From NCBI RefSeq assembly GCF_025273675.1, contig NZ_CP045809.1, forward strand, positions 4,278,001-4,342,000: a stretch of DNA of 64,000 nucleotides, written 5' to 3'. Source of the DNA: Gordonia pseudamarae. Its GTDB lineage: Bacteria > Actinomycetota > Actinomycetes > Mycobacteriales > Mycobacteriaceae. How positions within the stretch are numbered: the first letter of the stretch is position 1; each line of letters opens with the position of its first letter. Below the pieces are notes generated by a model. The model saw only the letters and a program-made list of their open reading frames with translations, was not told where the DNA came from and did not search any database. Below, one piece after another: positions 54,392-62,537 of the stretch. The position numbers and the translations under genes were made by a program.

Positions 54392-56059
54392 CTACGATTC
54401 GGTGACCCGGCCGGCATCGACGTGCCAATGTCGGTCGGTCCGAACACCAGCCAGCATCCGGCGGTCGTGGGTGACGAGCAGGACGGTGCCCTCGTACGAA
54501 TCGAGGGCCGATTCGAGTTGTTCGATGGCGGGCAGGTCGAGGTGGTTGGTGGGCTCGTCCAGGACCAGCACGTTGACACCGCGGGCCTGTAGCAGCGCCA
54601 TCCCGGCACGGGTGCGCTCGCCCGGGGACAGTTCGGCGGCGGGACGGCCTACGTGGTCGGCGCGGAGGCCGAACTTGGCCAACAGCGTGCGGACATCGGC
54701 GGTGGACATGTCCGGCATCAGGCTTTCGAAACGGTCGGTCAGCGTTTCCGGTCCGGTGAACTGTCCACGCGCCTGGTCGATTTCGCCGATGGCGACATTG
54801 GTGCCGAGGGCGGCCGAGCCCTCGTCGGGAGCGGTGTGCCCCAGCAGTGTCCGGAGCAGCGTCGTCTTTCCGGCCCCGTTGGGACCGGTGATGCCGATCC
54901 GCTCGCCCGCGTTCACCTGGACGGACACCGGACCGAACGTGAAATCTCCTTGCCGCACAACAGCGTTGTTGAGGGTGGCGACAACCGAGCTCGATCGCGG
55001 GGCGGCGCCGATGGTGAATTCGAGCACCCACTCCTTGCGCGGCTCCTCCACCTCCGCCAGCCGAGCGATGCGGCTTTCCATCTGCCGCACCTTCTGCGCC
55101 TGCTTCTCACTCGACTCGGATGCGGCGCGGCGGCGGATCTTGTCGTTGTCGGGTGCTTTGCGGATCGCATTGCGCACACCCTGGCTCGACCATTCGCGTT
55201 GCTTGCGCGCCCGCGCGACGAGGTCGGCCTTCTGTTCGGCGAACTCCTCGTACGCCTCCCGCTTGTGCCGCCGCGCCACCTCGCGTTCTTCGAGGTAGCT
55301 GTCGTAGCCACCACCGTAGATGGTGTTGGCATGCTGCGCGATATCGAGTTCGAGGACTCGGGTCACGCTGTGCGAGAGGAACTCCCGGTCGTGACTGACC
55401 AGTACCACCCCGCCCCGCAGACCGCGCACCACCTCTTCGAGACGGGCGAGGCCGTCGAGGTCGAGGTCGTTGGTGGGTTCGTCGAGCAGCACGATATCGA
55501 AGCGCGAACACAGCAGCGCGGCCAGCCCGACCCGGGCGGCCTGGCCACCCGACAGCGAGGTCATGAACGCCGATCCCGGGTCAATACCCGCACCGTCGGC
55601 GTCCAGGCCGAGTTCGGCGAGCACCGCGGGCAGCCGTTCGTCGAGGTCGGCGGCACCGGTGGCAAGCCAGTGGTCGAGGGCGGCGGCGTAGACATCAGCG
55701 GGATCGGCGCCGGTGGCGGCCTCCGGGGCGCCCAGCGCCTCGGCGGCGGCATCCATCCGCGCCGTGGCGGCCGCACAACCGGTGCGCCGGGCCACGTACT
55801 GTGCGACCGTCTCACCGGCGACGCGTTCGTGCTCCTGCGGCAACCAGCCGACGAAGGCGTCGGGCGGGGTCTGTGACACGGTGCCCGCCAGCGGCGCAAG
55901 ATCGCCCGCGAGCACCCGCAGCAGCGTCGTCTTGCCCGCACCGTTGGCGCCGACGACGCCGATGACATCGCCCGGCGCAACGGTCAGGTCGAGGTTGTCG
56001 AACAGCACGCGGTGGGCGTAGCCACCCGCGAGGCCTTTGGCGACGAGCGTTGCGGTCAT
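54392..56059 (-). CDS. ABC-F family ATP-binding protein
   Basis: 555 residues with two ABC ATPase domains in one chain and no membrane part, so an ABC-F protein that acts on the ribosome in translation, not in transport. Domain 1 Walker A GVVGANGAGKTTLLRVLAG, signature LSGGQAARV, Walker B IVLLDEPTNDLD; the inter-domain linker is charged helical (RRHKREAYEEFAEQKADLV); domain 2 Walker A GITGPNGAGKTTLLRTLLG and Walker B VLVLDEPTNHLD. ATG 56059 (ATG 56068 is an alternative). The class contains both resistance and housekeeping factors; which is unclear. It diverges from the aldehyde dehydrogenase gene. Confidence 0.9.
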   Translation of the reverse strand: MTATLVAKGLAGGYAHRVLFDNLDLTVAPGDVIGVVGANGAGKTTLLRVLAGDLAPLAGTVSQTPPDAFVGWLPQEHERVAGETVAQYVARRTGCAAATARMDAAAEALGAPEAATGADPADVYAAALDHWLATGAADLDERLPAVLAELGLDADGAGIDPGSAFMTSLSGGQAARVGLAALLCSRFDIVLLDEPTNDLDLDGLARLEEVVRGLRGGVVLVSHDREFLSHSVTRVLELDIAQHANTIYGGGYDSYLEEREVARRHKREAYEEFAEQKADLVARARKQREWSSQGVRNAIRKAPDNDKIRRRAASESSEKQAQKVRQMESRIARLAEVEEPRKEWVLEFTIGAAPRSSSVVATLNNAVVRQGDFTFGPVSVQVNAGERIGITGPNGAGKTTLLRTLLGHTAPDEGSAALGTNVAIGEIDQARGQFTGPETLTDRFESLMPDMSTADVRTLLAKFGLRADHVGRPAAELSPGERTRAGMALLQARGVNVLVLDEPTNHLDLPAIEQLESALDSYEGTVLLVTHDRRMLAGVRTDRHWHVDAGRVTES

Positions 56060-56099
56060 GGACACCATCGTCGCACCGGACAGCCCTCTACCCACAAAA

Positions 56100-56113
56100 T
56101 AGAACGTGTTCTA
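56100..56113. promoter_or_regulatory. KstR-type operator (TAGAACGTGTTCTA)
   Basis: A perfect 14-bp palindrome fitting the KstR consensus TnnAACnnGTTnnA. KstR is the TetR-family repressor of cholesterol and sterol catabolism genes in Mycobacteriales. It lies between the ABC-F gene (start 56059) and the aldehyde dehydrogenase (start 56161), 47 nt upstream of the latter, so it can control either. Confidence 0.75.
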
Positions 56114-56160
56114 GTATTGGCCGTGTAGTGGGTCACAACACACAGGGAGTCCGCACGTCC

Positions 56161-57669
56161 ATGCCTGAAACCAGCACGCCTGACACCGCCGAGGCCGCCG
56201 ATACCGTAGGCGGCGACCGGCACCAGCTCTACATCGGGGGCACGTGGGTCGATCCCCACTCCACAGCCATCGTCGAGGTCTTCTCCCCCGCCACCGGCGC
56301 CCGCGTCGGCTCCGCCCCCGACGCCGACGCCACCGACGTCGACGCCGCCGTACGGGCCGCACGCGCGAGTTTCGACTCCGGTGTCTGGAGCAGTGTTCCG
56401 CCCGCCGAACGCGCCGATGTCCTCGACCGCGCCGCCGCACTCATCGAGGAACGCAGCGCCGAGATCATCTCGCTGGTGTCCGCCGAGATGGGCGCACCGC
56501 CGGCGGCCATCGCCACCCTCCAGCAGCTCCCCGGCACCGGAGTCCTGCGCGCCTACGCTCAGGCCGCCCGCGACTACGCGTGGGTCGAATACCGTGACGG
56601 CCTGTTCGGCACCACCCGGATCACCCGCGAACCCGTGGGCGTGGTGGGTGCGATCACGGCGTGGAATGTGCCGTTGTTCTTGATCTGCAACAAGTTCGGC
56701 GCCGCGCTCGCAGCCGGATGTTCGATCGTGCTCAAACCCGCACCCGAGACCCCGCTCACCGGCAACTACCTGGCCGAACTGTTCGCCGAGGCGGGCGTGC
56801 CCGACGGCGTGATCTCGGTGGTGCCGGGCGGCGCCGACACCGGAAAGGCACTTGTCGAGCATCCCGGCGTCGACAAGATCACCTTCACCGGATCCACCGC
56901 CGCGGGCAAGGCAATCGGCGCGGCCTGCGCCCACAGCCTCAAACGGTGCTCACTTGAGCTGGGCGGCAAGTCCGCCGCAATCGTCCTCGACGACGTCGAC
57001 ATCGCCGCCAACGGCTACATGATCACCTTCCTCGGCCTGTTCAACACCGGCCAGGCATGCGTCGCGCAAACCCGAATCCTGGTGCCGCGCAGCCGCCATG
57101 ACGAAATCGTCGAGGCGATGGTCGCCGCCGCCCGGACGATGACCGTGGGCCTGCCCGACGACCCGTCCGCCCAACTCGGCCCCGTGATCAGCGAACGCCA
57201 GCGACAGCGCATCGAGGGCTACATCGAGGCGGGCAAGGCAGCGGGGGCCACCGCAGTCCTCGACGGTGGCCGCCCCGACGGCCTCGACGGCGGGTACTTT
57301 CTCACTCCGACGATCTTCACCGGAGTCACCAACGATATGGCGATCGCACAGGAGGAGATCTTCGGCCCGGTGCTCTCGGTCATCGCCTACGACGACGTCG
57401 ATGAGGCCATCGCCATCGCCAACGACTCCGACTACGGTCTGGCCGGCACGGTATGGACCGCCGACGTCGAACGCGGCATCGCGATCTCCGAGAAGATCCG
57501 CACCGGCACCTTCGGCATCAACTTCTACGCCATCGATCCGGGCTCCCCGTTCGGCGGTTTCAAGAACTCCGGCATCGGCCGCGAATGCGGACCCGAAGGG
57601 CTCGAAGCGTTCCTCGAACACAAGTCGACGATGCTGCCCGCCGGCTACCAGGTGTCACAGGACTCCTGA
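56161..57669 (+). CDS. NAD-dependent aldehyde dehydrogenase
   Basis: 502-residue ALDH that oxidises an aldehyde to the acid. Glu266 in CSLELGGKSA and Cys300 in NTGQACVAQTRI are the catalytic pair; Rossmann NAD loop FTGSTAAGKAIG. ATG 56161. Its promoter holds a KstR-type operator, so the substrate may be a sterol side-chain or ring product, though this is inference. The 3' 409 nt (57221-57629) are duplicated at 60122-60529. Confidence 0.93.
   Translation: MPETSTPDTAEAADTVGGDRHQLYIGGTWVDPHSTAIVEVFSPATGARVGSAPDADATDVDAAVRAARASFDSGVWSSVPPAERADVLDRAAALIEERSAEIISLVSAEMGAPPAAIATLQQLPGTGVLRAYAQAARDYAWVEYRDGLFGTTRITREPVGVVGAITAWNVPLFLICNKFGAALAAGCSIVLKPAPETPLTGNYLAELFAEAGVPDGVISVVPGGADTGKALVEHPGVDKITFTGSTAAGKAIGAACAHSLKRCSLELGGKSAAIVLDDVDIAANGYMITFLGLFNTGQACVAQTRILVPRSRHDEIVEAMVAAARTMTVGLPDDPSAQLGPVISERQRQRIEGYIEAGKAAGATAVLDGGRPDGLDGGYFLTPTIFTGVTNDMAIAQEEIFGPVLSVIAYDDVDEAIAIANDSDYGLAGTVWTADVERGIAISEKIRTGTFGINFYAIDPGSPFGGFKNSGIGRECGPEGLEAFLEHKSTMLPAGYQVSQDS
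57221..57629 (+). repeat. Segment duplicated at 60122-60529 (donor or sister copy)
   Basis: This stretch of the ALDH gene is the same as 60122-60529 apart from one base: the copy has one G less in the run at 57242-57246. Identity ends at 57629/60529, after which the two 3' tails still look related but differ. Confidence 0.9.
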
Positions 57670-57713
57670 AACGCCCACCGGCCGGCTACGAATGTAGCCG
57701 ACCGGGGAGCACG

Positions 57714-57753
57714 CGCAGCCACCCCAGGCCCCAGCGGGCCTGGGGTGGCTGCG
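57714..57753. terminator. 18-bp hairpin between the ALDH and CocE-like genes
   Basis: Arms 57714-57731 and 57736-57753 pair perfectly around a 4-nt loop. It lies between convergent stop codons and likely ends both transcripts. A smaller imperfect hairpin lies at about 57678-57705. Confidence 0.85.
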
Positions 57754-57794
57754 TCATGCATCGAACGCCGCCGGCCCCCTTGGGGATCGACCGA

Positions 57795-59837
57795 TCAGCC
57801 GATGGGGCGGTTGCTCGGCACCTGCACCCAGCTCGGGTTCTTCGGGTCGAGCAGGATGTGCTGCGGTTTGAGGCCGCTGTCGTTGGTGATGGGCCCGAAG
57901 CTGACACTCTGCGGGGCGTTGTAGGCGTACAGGGTGACCCGCAGCCGGTGGCCGCGCTTGAGCAGGGCGTCGGTACCCAGCAACCCGATGTCCAGGTTCT
58001 GGACCGAACCCGGTTTCACGGTTGCGCGAGTGAAGGCGTCGAGCGCGTAGTACGGGTCGACGACATCGCCGTTGGGGGCGTACGTCGATTGCGCCGGCAC
58101 CATCTGGTTGCGGATCGACACCGTCATATTGCCTGTGGTGAGGATCGTCGACCGCCCGTCGGGGGCGACGTCGGTGAGCACCGCGACATAGAAGCCGTCG
58201 CGGGCGTCCACCTGGGTTCGCACGTGGACGTTGACCGCACCGTTGATCGACGTCGCCTGCTTCACCGGCGCGGAGGTGAAGGTGAGGCCGTTGCGTTCGC
58301 TGACCCGGTTGTCGTTGGCACAGCCGTCGATCGGGCTGATGAGGCCCACGAACGCCCGGTTGGAGTCACCTGAGCAGAGCGTGGTGACCCCCGCCGATAC
58401 CGTCCACTTGGCCGCCTTGGTTCCGCCGGACGATCGCAGTGAACCGTCTTTGAGGGCGGTCGGCGCGGTGCCGCTGTGCGCCGCGTTCAGGTAGAGCCTG
58501 CGATGGGTCTGATCGGTGCGGGGCATGGTGGCCGACTGCACCCAGCCACCACCCTGTTGATGACTGGTGGCCTGCGAGTACTTGTCGATGCCGTTGTCGA
58601 CGCCTTTGAGCCACTTGTCGAACCAGGCCCGCTGCAACGAGGTGATGCTCGGCGGTGTTCCCTTCCGGCCCATGTCCCAACCGTTGGTCACGTGCTGGCC
58701 GGTGCTCATCACCAGCTTCTTCTTGTCGTCCGGCAATCCACTGAGCTGGTTGAGGGCGCGCCATTCCATGTTGGTGAACAGGTCCTGCCAGCCGCCGATC
58801 ACGAACGCCGGGGTGGTGATGTTGGCGGCATCAGTGGTCAGCGCCTTCCGATACGCGGACTTCATGGACACCAGGTCCCTTGTGCGACCGGTCAGTTCGT
58901 CGACGCTCGGGGCGGTCAGGCCCTCGATGTACTCGGGGATGAACACCGCCGGGTTCGCGATGCGATCGGCCAGCCACTTCGGATCGAACTGTCCGCGCAG
59001 CAGTCTCGGCAGATCGGGGATGAACTTGGTGGCGTTCACCGCGAACAGCCATAGCCCGAGAAAACCCGCACCGAAACCCGATCCCGGCGCGACCACGTCG
59101 GCGACGATGTCGCTCATCGGCGCGGCGGGGAAGATCGCGCCGAGGCCCTTGGGCCGTTTCGCGGCAGCCTGAATCTGGTTGATCGCCGAATACGAGTACC
59201 CGGACATACCGAGTTTGCCGTTGGAGTAGGACCGCGTCCGCGCCCAGTCGAGAACCTCGATAGTGTCACGTTGTTCGCGGCTGCCGAACACATCCCACAC
59301 ACCCTGCGAACCGCCGCCGGTGCCCCGGACTTCGGCGACGATCTGCGTGTACCCGGACCGGACCAGTTTCTCGTCGACGGAGAAGATGGACGGCACACCA
59401 CCGGCGGCGACCTTGAGCAGTCGTTCGGTGCCCGAGATCCCGGTGCCCGACAGGTTGACGCTCGCCAGCAGATCGAACGCCTGCTTGGACAATTCGGGGT
59501 AGTTGGCGGCGGCTCCGGCGATCATGCTGATCAGCTTGTTGTACGGGGTCATGTTGACGATGACCGGCGTCTTGGTGTCGACGGCCCGGCCGCTTGAGTC
59601 GGCGGGGCGGTACACGTCGGCGCGGAGCACGGTGCCGTCGGACATGTGGATGGGCACGCTGGTGCTGACGGCGACGCGCGGATACTTCTGCCGCTCGCTC
59701 TGTGCGGTCTTCGTCCACTGCGCCGGGTGCAATCCGAGCGGGGCGGCATCGGCCCGTGGGACGGCCACGCACAACGCGGCAACAACAGACAGCACCGCGA
59801 GAAGGATGACCCCCACGCGCCTCAAACCCAAACCCAT
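57795..59837 (-). CDS. Secreted CocE/NonD family hydrolase
   Basis: 680 residues: signal peptide (VILLAVLSVVAALCVAVPRA, cleavage near ADA) and a CocE/NonD (Xaa-Pro dipeptidyl-peptidase S15-type) hydrolase. DVYRPADSS and VIVNMTPYNK start the domain, the nucleophile region is MSGYSYSAINQ (Ser in GYSYS), and a C-terminal jelly-roll (RLYLNAAHSGTAP, YDAL and RGHRLRVTLYA) follows. It likely cleaves an ester or peptide outside the cell. ATG 59837 with a GGGGGAGGG site upstream. Confidence 0.88.
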   Translation of the reverse strand: MGLGLRRVGVILLAVLSVVAALCVAVPRADAAPLGLHPAQWTKTAQSERQKYPRVAVSTSVPIHMSDGTVLRADVYRPADSSGRAVDTKTPVIVNMTPYNKLISMIAGAAANYPELSKQAFDLLASVNLSGTGISGTERLLKVAAGGVPSIFSVDEKLVRSGYTQIVAEVRGTGGGSQGVWDVFGSREQRDTIEVLDWARTRSYSNGKLGMSGYSYSAINQIQAAAKRPKGLGAIFPAAPMSDIVADVVAPGSGFGAGFLGLWLFAVNATKFIPDLPRLLRGQFDPKWLADRIANPAVFIPEYIEGLTAPSVDELTGRTRDLVSMKSAYRKALTTDAANITTPAFVIGGWQDLFTNMEWRALNQLSGLPDDKKKLVMSTGQHVTNGWDMGRKGTPPSITSLQRAWFDKWLKGVDNGIDKYSQATSHQQGGGWVQSATMPRTDQTHRRLYLNAAHSGTAPTALKDGSLRSSGGTKAAKWTVSAGVTTLCSGDSNRAFVGLISPIDGCANDNRVSERNGLTFTSAPVKQATSINGAVNVHVRTQVDARDGFYVAVLTDVAPDGRSTILTTGNMTVSIRNQMVPAQSTYAPNGDVVDPYYALDAFTRATVKPGSVQNLDIGLLGTDALLKRGHRLRVTLYAYNAPQSVSFGPITNDSGLKPQHILLDPKNPSWVQVPSNRPIG

Positions 59838-60121
59838 AATGACCCTCCCCCTCAGGGTGAAGCACCCTCGGAACCACACCGCACCACCGACGCGGTACGC
59901 CGATGTAATGTGCGTCGCCGACAGCCGGCGATGTACCCCACGCCATAGATCCCAACTCACGGGTAACTTGATGTCAAGCCGCCGGATATGCGCATACCGC
60001 GCCGATCAGACCCGCGCGGGCGTCGTCGAGATCCCTGCAAGTACCCAGCGTCCGTTCCGAGGCGAGCCCGCGCGGGGCCGCCGGCATCAGCGCAGCCACC
60101 TGCCGTACCTTCACCGGGTCG
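59838..60121. other. Junction region left of the duplicated ALDH tail
   Basis: After the CocE promoter region, the reverse strand at 59974-60124 encodes a clean C-terminal-like frame of about 49 codons (VKVRQVAALMPAAPRGL to LIGAVCAYPAA) with a TGA at 59974. I do not recognise it. It ends exactly where the ALDH duplicate begins (60122), so it may be the tail of a gene cut at the recombination point. Confidence 0.4.
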
Positions 60122-60569
60122 ACATCGAGGCGGGCAAGGCAGCGGGGCCACCGCAGTCCTCGACGGTGGCCGCCCCGACGGCCTCGACGGCGGGTACTTT
60201 CTCACTCCGACGATCTTCACCGGAGTCACCAACGATATGGCGATCGCACAGGAGGAGATCTTCGGCCCGGTGCTCTCGGTCATCGCCTACGACGACGTCG
60301 ATGAGGCCATCGCCATCGCCAACGACTCCGACTACGGTCTGGCCGGCACGGTATGGACCGCCGACGTCGAACGCGGCATCGCGATCTCCGAGAAGATCCG
60401 CACCGGCACCTTCGGCATCAACTTCTACGCCATCGATCCGGGCTCCCCGTTCGGCGGTTTCAAGAACTCCGGCATCGGCCGCGAATGCGGACCCGAAGGG
60501 CTCGAAGCGTTCCTCGAACACAAGTCGACAATGCTGCCGACGGGTTACCAAGTGCCACAGAACCCCTGA
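60122..60569 (+). pseudogene. Aldehyde dehydrogenase C-terminal fragment
   Basis: 60122-60529 repeats 57221-57629 of the intact ALDH with one base deleted, so the frame is broken near the left edge; downstream, about 130 codons including FGGFKNSGIGREC and the end remain open to the stop at 60569. The last 40 nt differ from the intact gene in a coding-like way (codons for LPTGYQVPQNP against LPAGYQVSQDS), which suggests they came from an older paralogue. No catalytic residues and no start; not functional. Confidence 0.85.
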
Positions 60570-60625
60570 GTCATCCCAGTAACCGAGTAGCCCGGCCCGC
60601 ACCGGTGCGGTCCGGGCTTAGGAGA

Positions 60626-62059
60626 TCAATGAACCACCGACGATCGGGGCGTGCGCAAACGGCAGACGTCGATCGGCAATCCATCGGCCGGCACCGCACC
60701 GGTGCCATAGGTGAACCTGATCCGATATCCTTGCGGCACCGACCATTCGAACTTGGTCAACAGCTGATGGAGAATGAGTTTCGCCTCCATCGCAGCGAAA
60801 TACATTCCGATGCATCGGTGGGCACCGCCACCGAAGGGAGCCCAGGCGAACCTGTGCACTCGGTCCTCACTTCGTTCCGGTGAGAATCGTTCGGGGTCCC
60901 AGCGTTTAGGCTCGGGCCACCATTCGGGCAGTTGCATCGTAGCCCATGGGTGTATTCCCACGAGACAGCCTTGCGGTATGTAGTGCCCCAGAATATCCGT
61001 GTCGCGGACTGTTTTTCGGAATATCATTCCGACGGGCGCGTTAATACGAACGGTTTCCCTGAATACCAGGTCCATTCCGGACAACGCGTCCAGGCTCTTG
61101 ACCGTGATCGCCGAGTCGCCCAGCTCACAAGATTCTTCCCGCAGTCTATCCTGCCAATCACGATGAAGGCCCAAATAGTACACCATCATCGATAGCGCAA
61201 CGCTCGTGGTGTCATGTGCCGCCATCATGGCGAAGATCATGTGATTGACGACGTCTTCGTCCGTGAAGGCGTTACCGTCCTCGTCGGAGCTGTTGCACAA
61301 CACGGTGAACAGATCACCACCGCTTCCGGCACGCCGTGCCGGTATCCAGGAACGGAAGTACTCCTGCAGCATCTCGCGCCCACGCAGGCCCCGTGCCCAG
61401 GTGAAGTTGCCGACGTCGGCACGAAGAAACGCACGTCCGCCGTGCACCGTCGCGTCGAACGCTTCCTCCAGCCTGCGGGTGTGCTCGGGTGCGAGCTCCG
61501 AGCCCATGAATACCTCGCTCGCTACCGCGAGGAGAAGACCCTTGATCCGGGCCGAAGCCGGGAATCCCTGTCCCCCATCCCACTCCGAAATGTGATCGGC
61601 GACGAGCGGAGCCATGAGTTCCAGGTATCCGTCGAGGCGCCGCGGCGTGAACGCGGCCTGCATGATCCGACGGTGGTGCCGATGCTCGGCGAAGTCCAGC
61701 AACATGAGGCCGCGGTCGAAAAACGGACCGATCAATTGACCCCAACCAAGTTCGGACGACATCACTCCGTCGCGGTCCATCCACGCCGCCTCGATCGCAT
61801 CCGGACCGATCAGGTGGACAATATTGCCACCGAACCACCGTGACCACGACACCTGACCGTATCGCCGATATTGCCGCAGCACATTGCCCAGCGGGTTTCC
61901 CAGCATATCCACCGTGTTACCCACCAGGGGCAGACCCGAATCGCCGGGGACTGACAGCAGCCCCGAACCGACGGGTGCAGGCGCGAGCGGACGCTCGGGA
62001 CGCGGGTAACCCGCCTGTGCCCGTAGTAGATTCCGACGCACCGCCTGGATCGATTTCAT
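60626..62059 (-). CDS. Cytochrome P450
   Basis: 477-residue P450 monooxygenase. I-helix AAHDTTSVALSM (acid-Thr for O2 activation), ExxR in FRETVRINAP, PERF-type WDPERFSPER and heme loop FGGGAHRCIGMYF (Cys416). Substrate unknown; it is not clearly CYP125 or CYP51. ATG 62059 is chosen (SD GGAAGGG; a GTG at 62077 is possible). It is downstream of the thioesterase (55 nt) and reads with it and the ABC exporter. Confidence 0.9.
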   Translation of the reverse strand: MKSIQAVRRNLLRAQAGYPRPERPLAPAPVGSGLLSVPGDSGLPLVGNTVDMLGNPLGNVLRQYRRYGQVSWSRWFGGNIVHLIGPDAIEAAWMDRDGVMSSELGWGQLIGPFFDRGLMLLDFAEHRHHRRIMQAAFTPRRLDGYLELMAPLVADHISEWDGGQGFPASARIKGLLLAVASEVFMGSELAPEHTRRLEEAFDATVHGGRAFLRADVGNFTWARGLRGREMLQEYFRSWIPARRAGSGGDLFTVLCNSSDEDGNAFTDEDVVNHMIFAMMAAHDTTSVALSMMVYYLGLHRDWQDRLREESCELGDSAITVKSLDALSGMDLVFRETVRINAPVGMIFRKTVRDTDILGHYIPQGCLVGIHPWATMQLPEWWPEPKRWDPERFSPERSEDRVHRFAWAPFGGGAHRCIGMYFAAMEAKLILHQLLTKFEWSVPQGYRIRFTYGTGAVPADGLPIDVCRLRTPRSSVVH

Positions 62060-62114
62060 CGGTGCTCGCCCTTCCACCTAGGACATCGGGTCCGGTTCTC
62101 CGACCGAACGACCA

Positions 62115-62537
62115 TCACTGCCGACTCGGATCGACGTTCGCCAGACGCACCTGGCTGACTGCCACCTGTTTGCCCTCATCATCAATGATATCGACCCGCC
62201 ACAGTTGTTGCGACCGACCTCGATGCACAGGAGTACAGGTGGCATGCAATGTTCCACTCCGACTCGCGCGAAGCAGATCTGTGTTGTTATTGACTCCCAC
62301 CACAGTGCCTTTGGCGCCAAGCCACTTCATACCGGCACACGAGGCAACCTCTTCCGCGACCGACGTATACACGCCACCGTGCACCCTGCCGAACACCTGC
62401 ATGTGGTTACTCGTCAGATTCACCACCGCGCGTACCCGGTCAGGAGTGACCTCGCAGTACTCGATACCGATGTATCGGCCGAAGTTGTCCCTGCTGCCGT
62501 TCAGTTTCCGCACCCGTTCCAGCGCACCGTCATCCAT
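62115..62537 (-). CDS. PaaI-family hotdog thioesterase
   Basis: 140 residues, hotdog fold: RYIGIEYCEVTPDRV, then MQVFGRVHGGVYTSVAEEVAS with the conserved His-Gly-Gly and Glu, and TVVGVNNNTDLLRASRSG. Acyl-CoA or acyl-carrier thioesterase of unknown substrate. ATG 62537 overlaps the end of the ABC gene by 8 nt, which couples their translation. Likely a tailoring or release enzyme for whatever the operon makes or exports. Confidence 0.87.
   Translation of the reverse strand: MDDGALERVRKLNGSRDNFGRYIGIEYCEVTPDRVRAVVNLTSNHMQVFGRVHGGVYTSVAEEVASCAGMKWLGAKGTVVGVNNNTDLLRASRSGTLHATCTPVHRGRSQQLWRVDIIDDEGKQVAVSQVRLANVDPSRQ

Noticed and set aside
60111..60602. Reverse-strand frame of 163 codons
   Set aside because: It is antisense to the ALDH fragment and the same frame appears opposite the intact ALDH.
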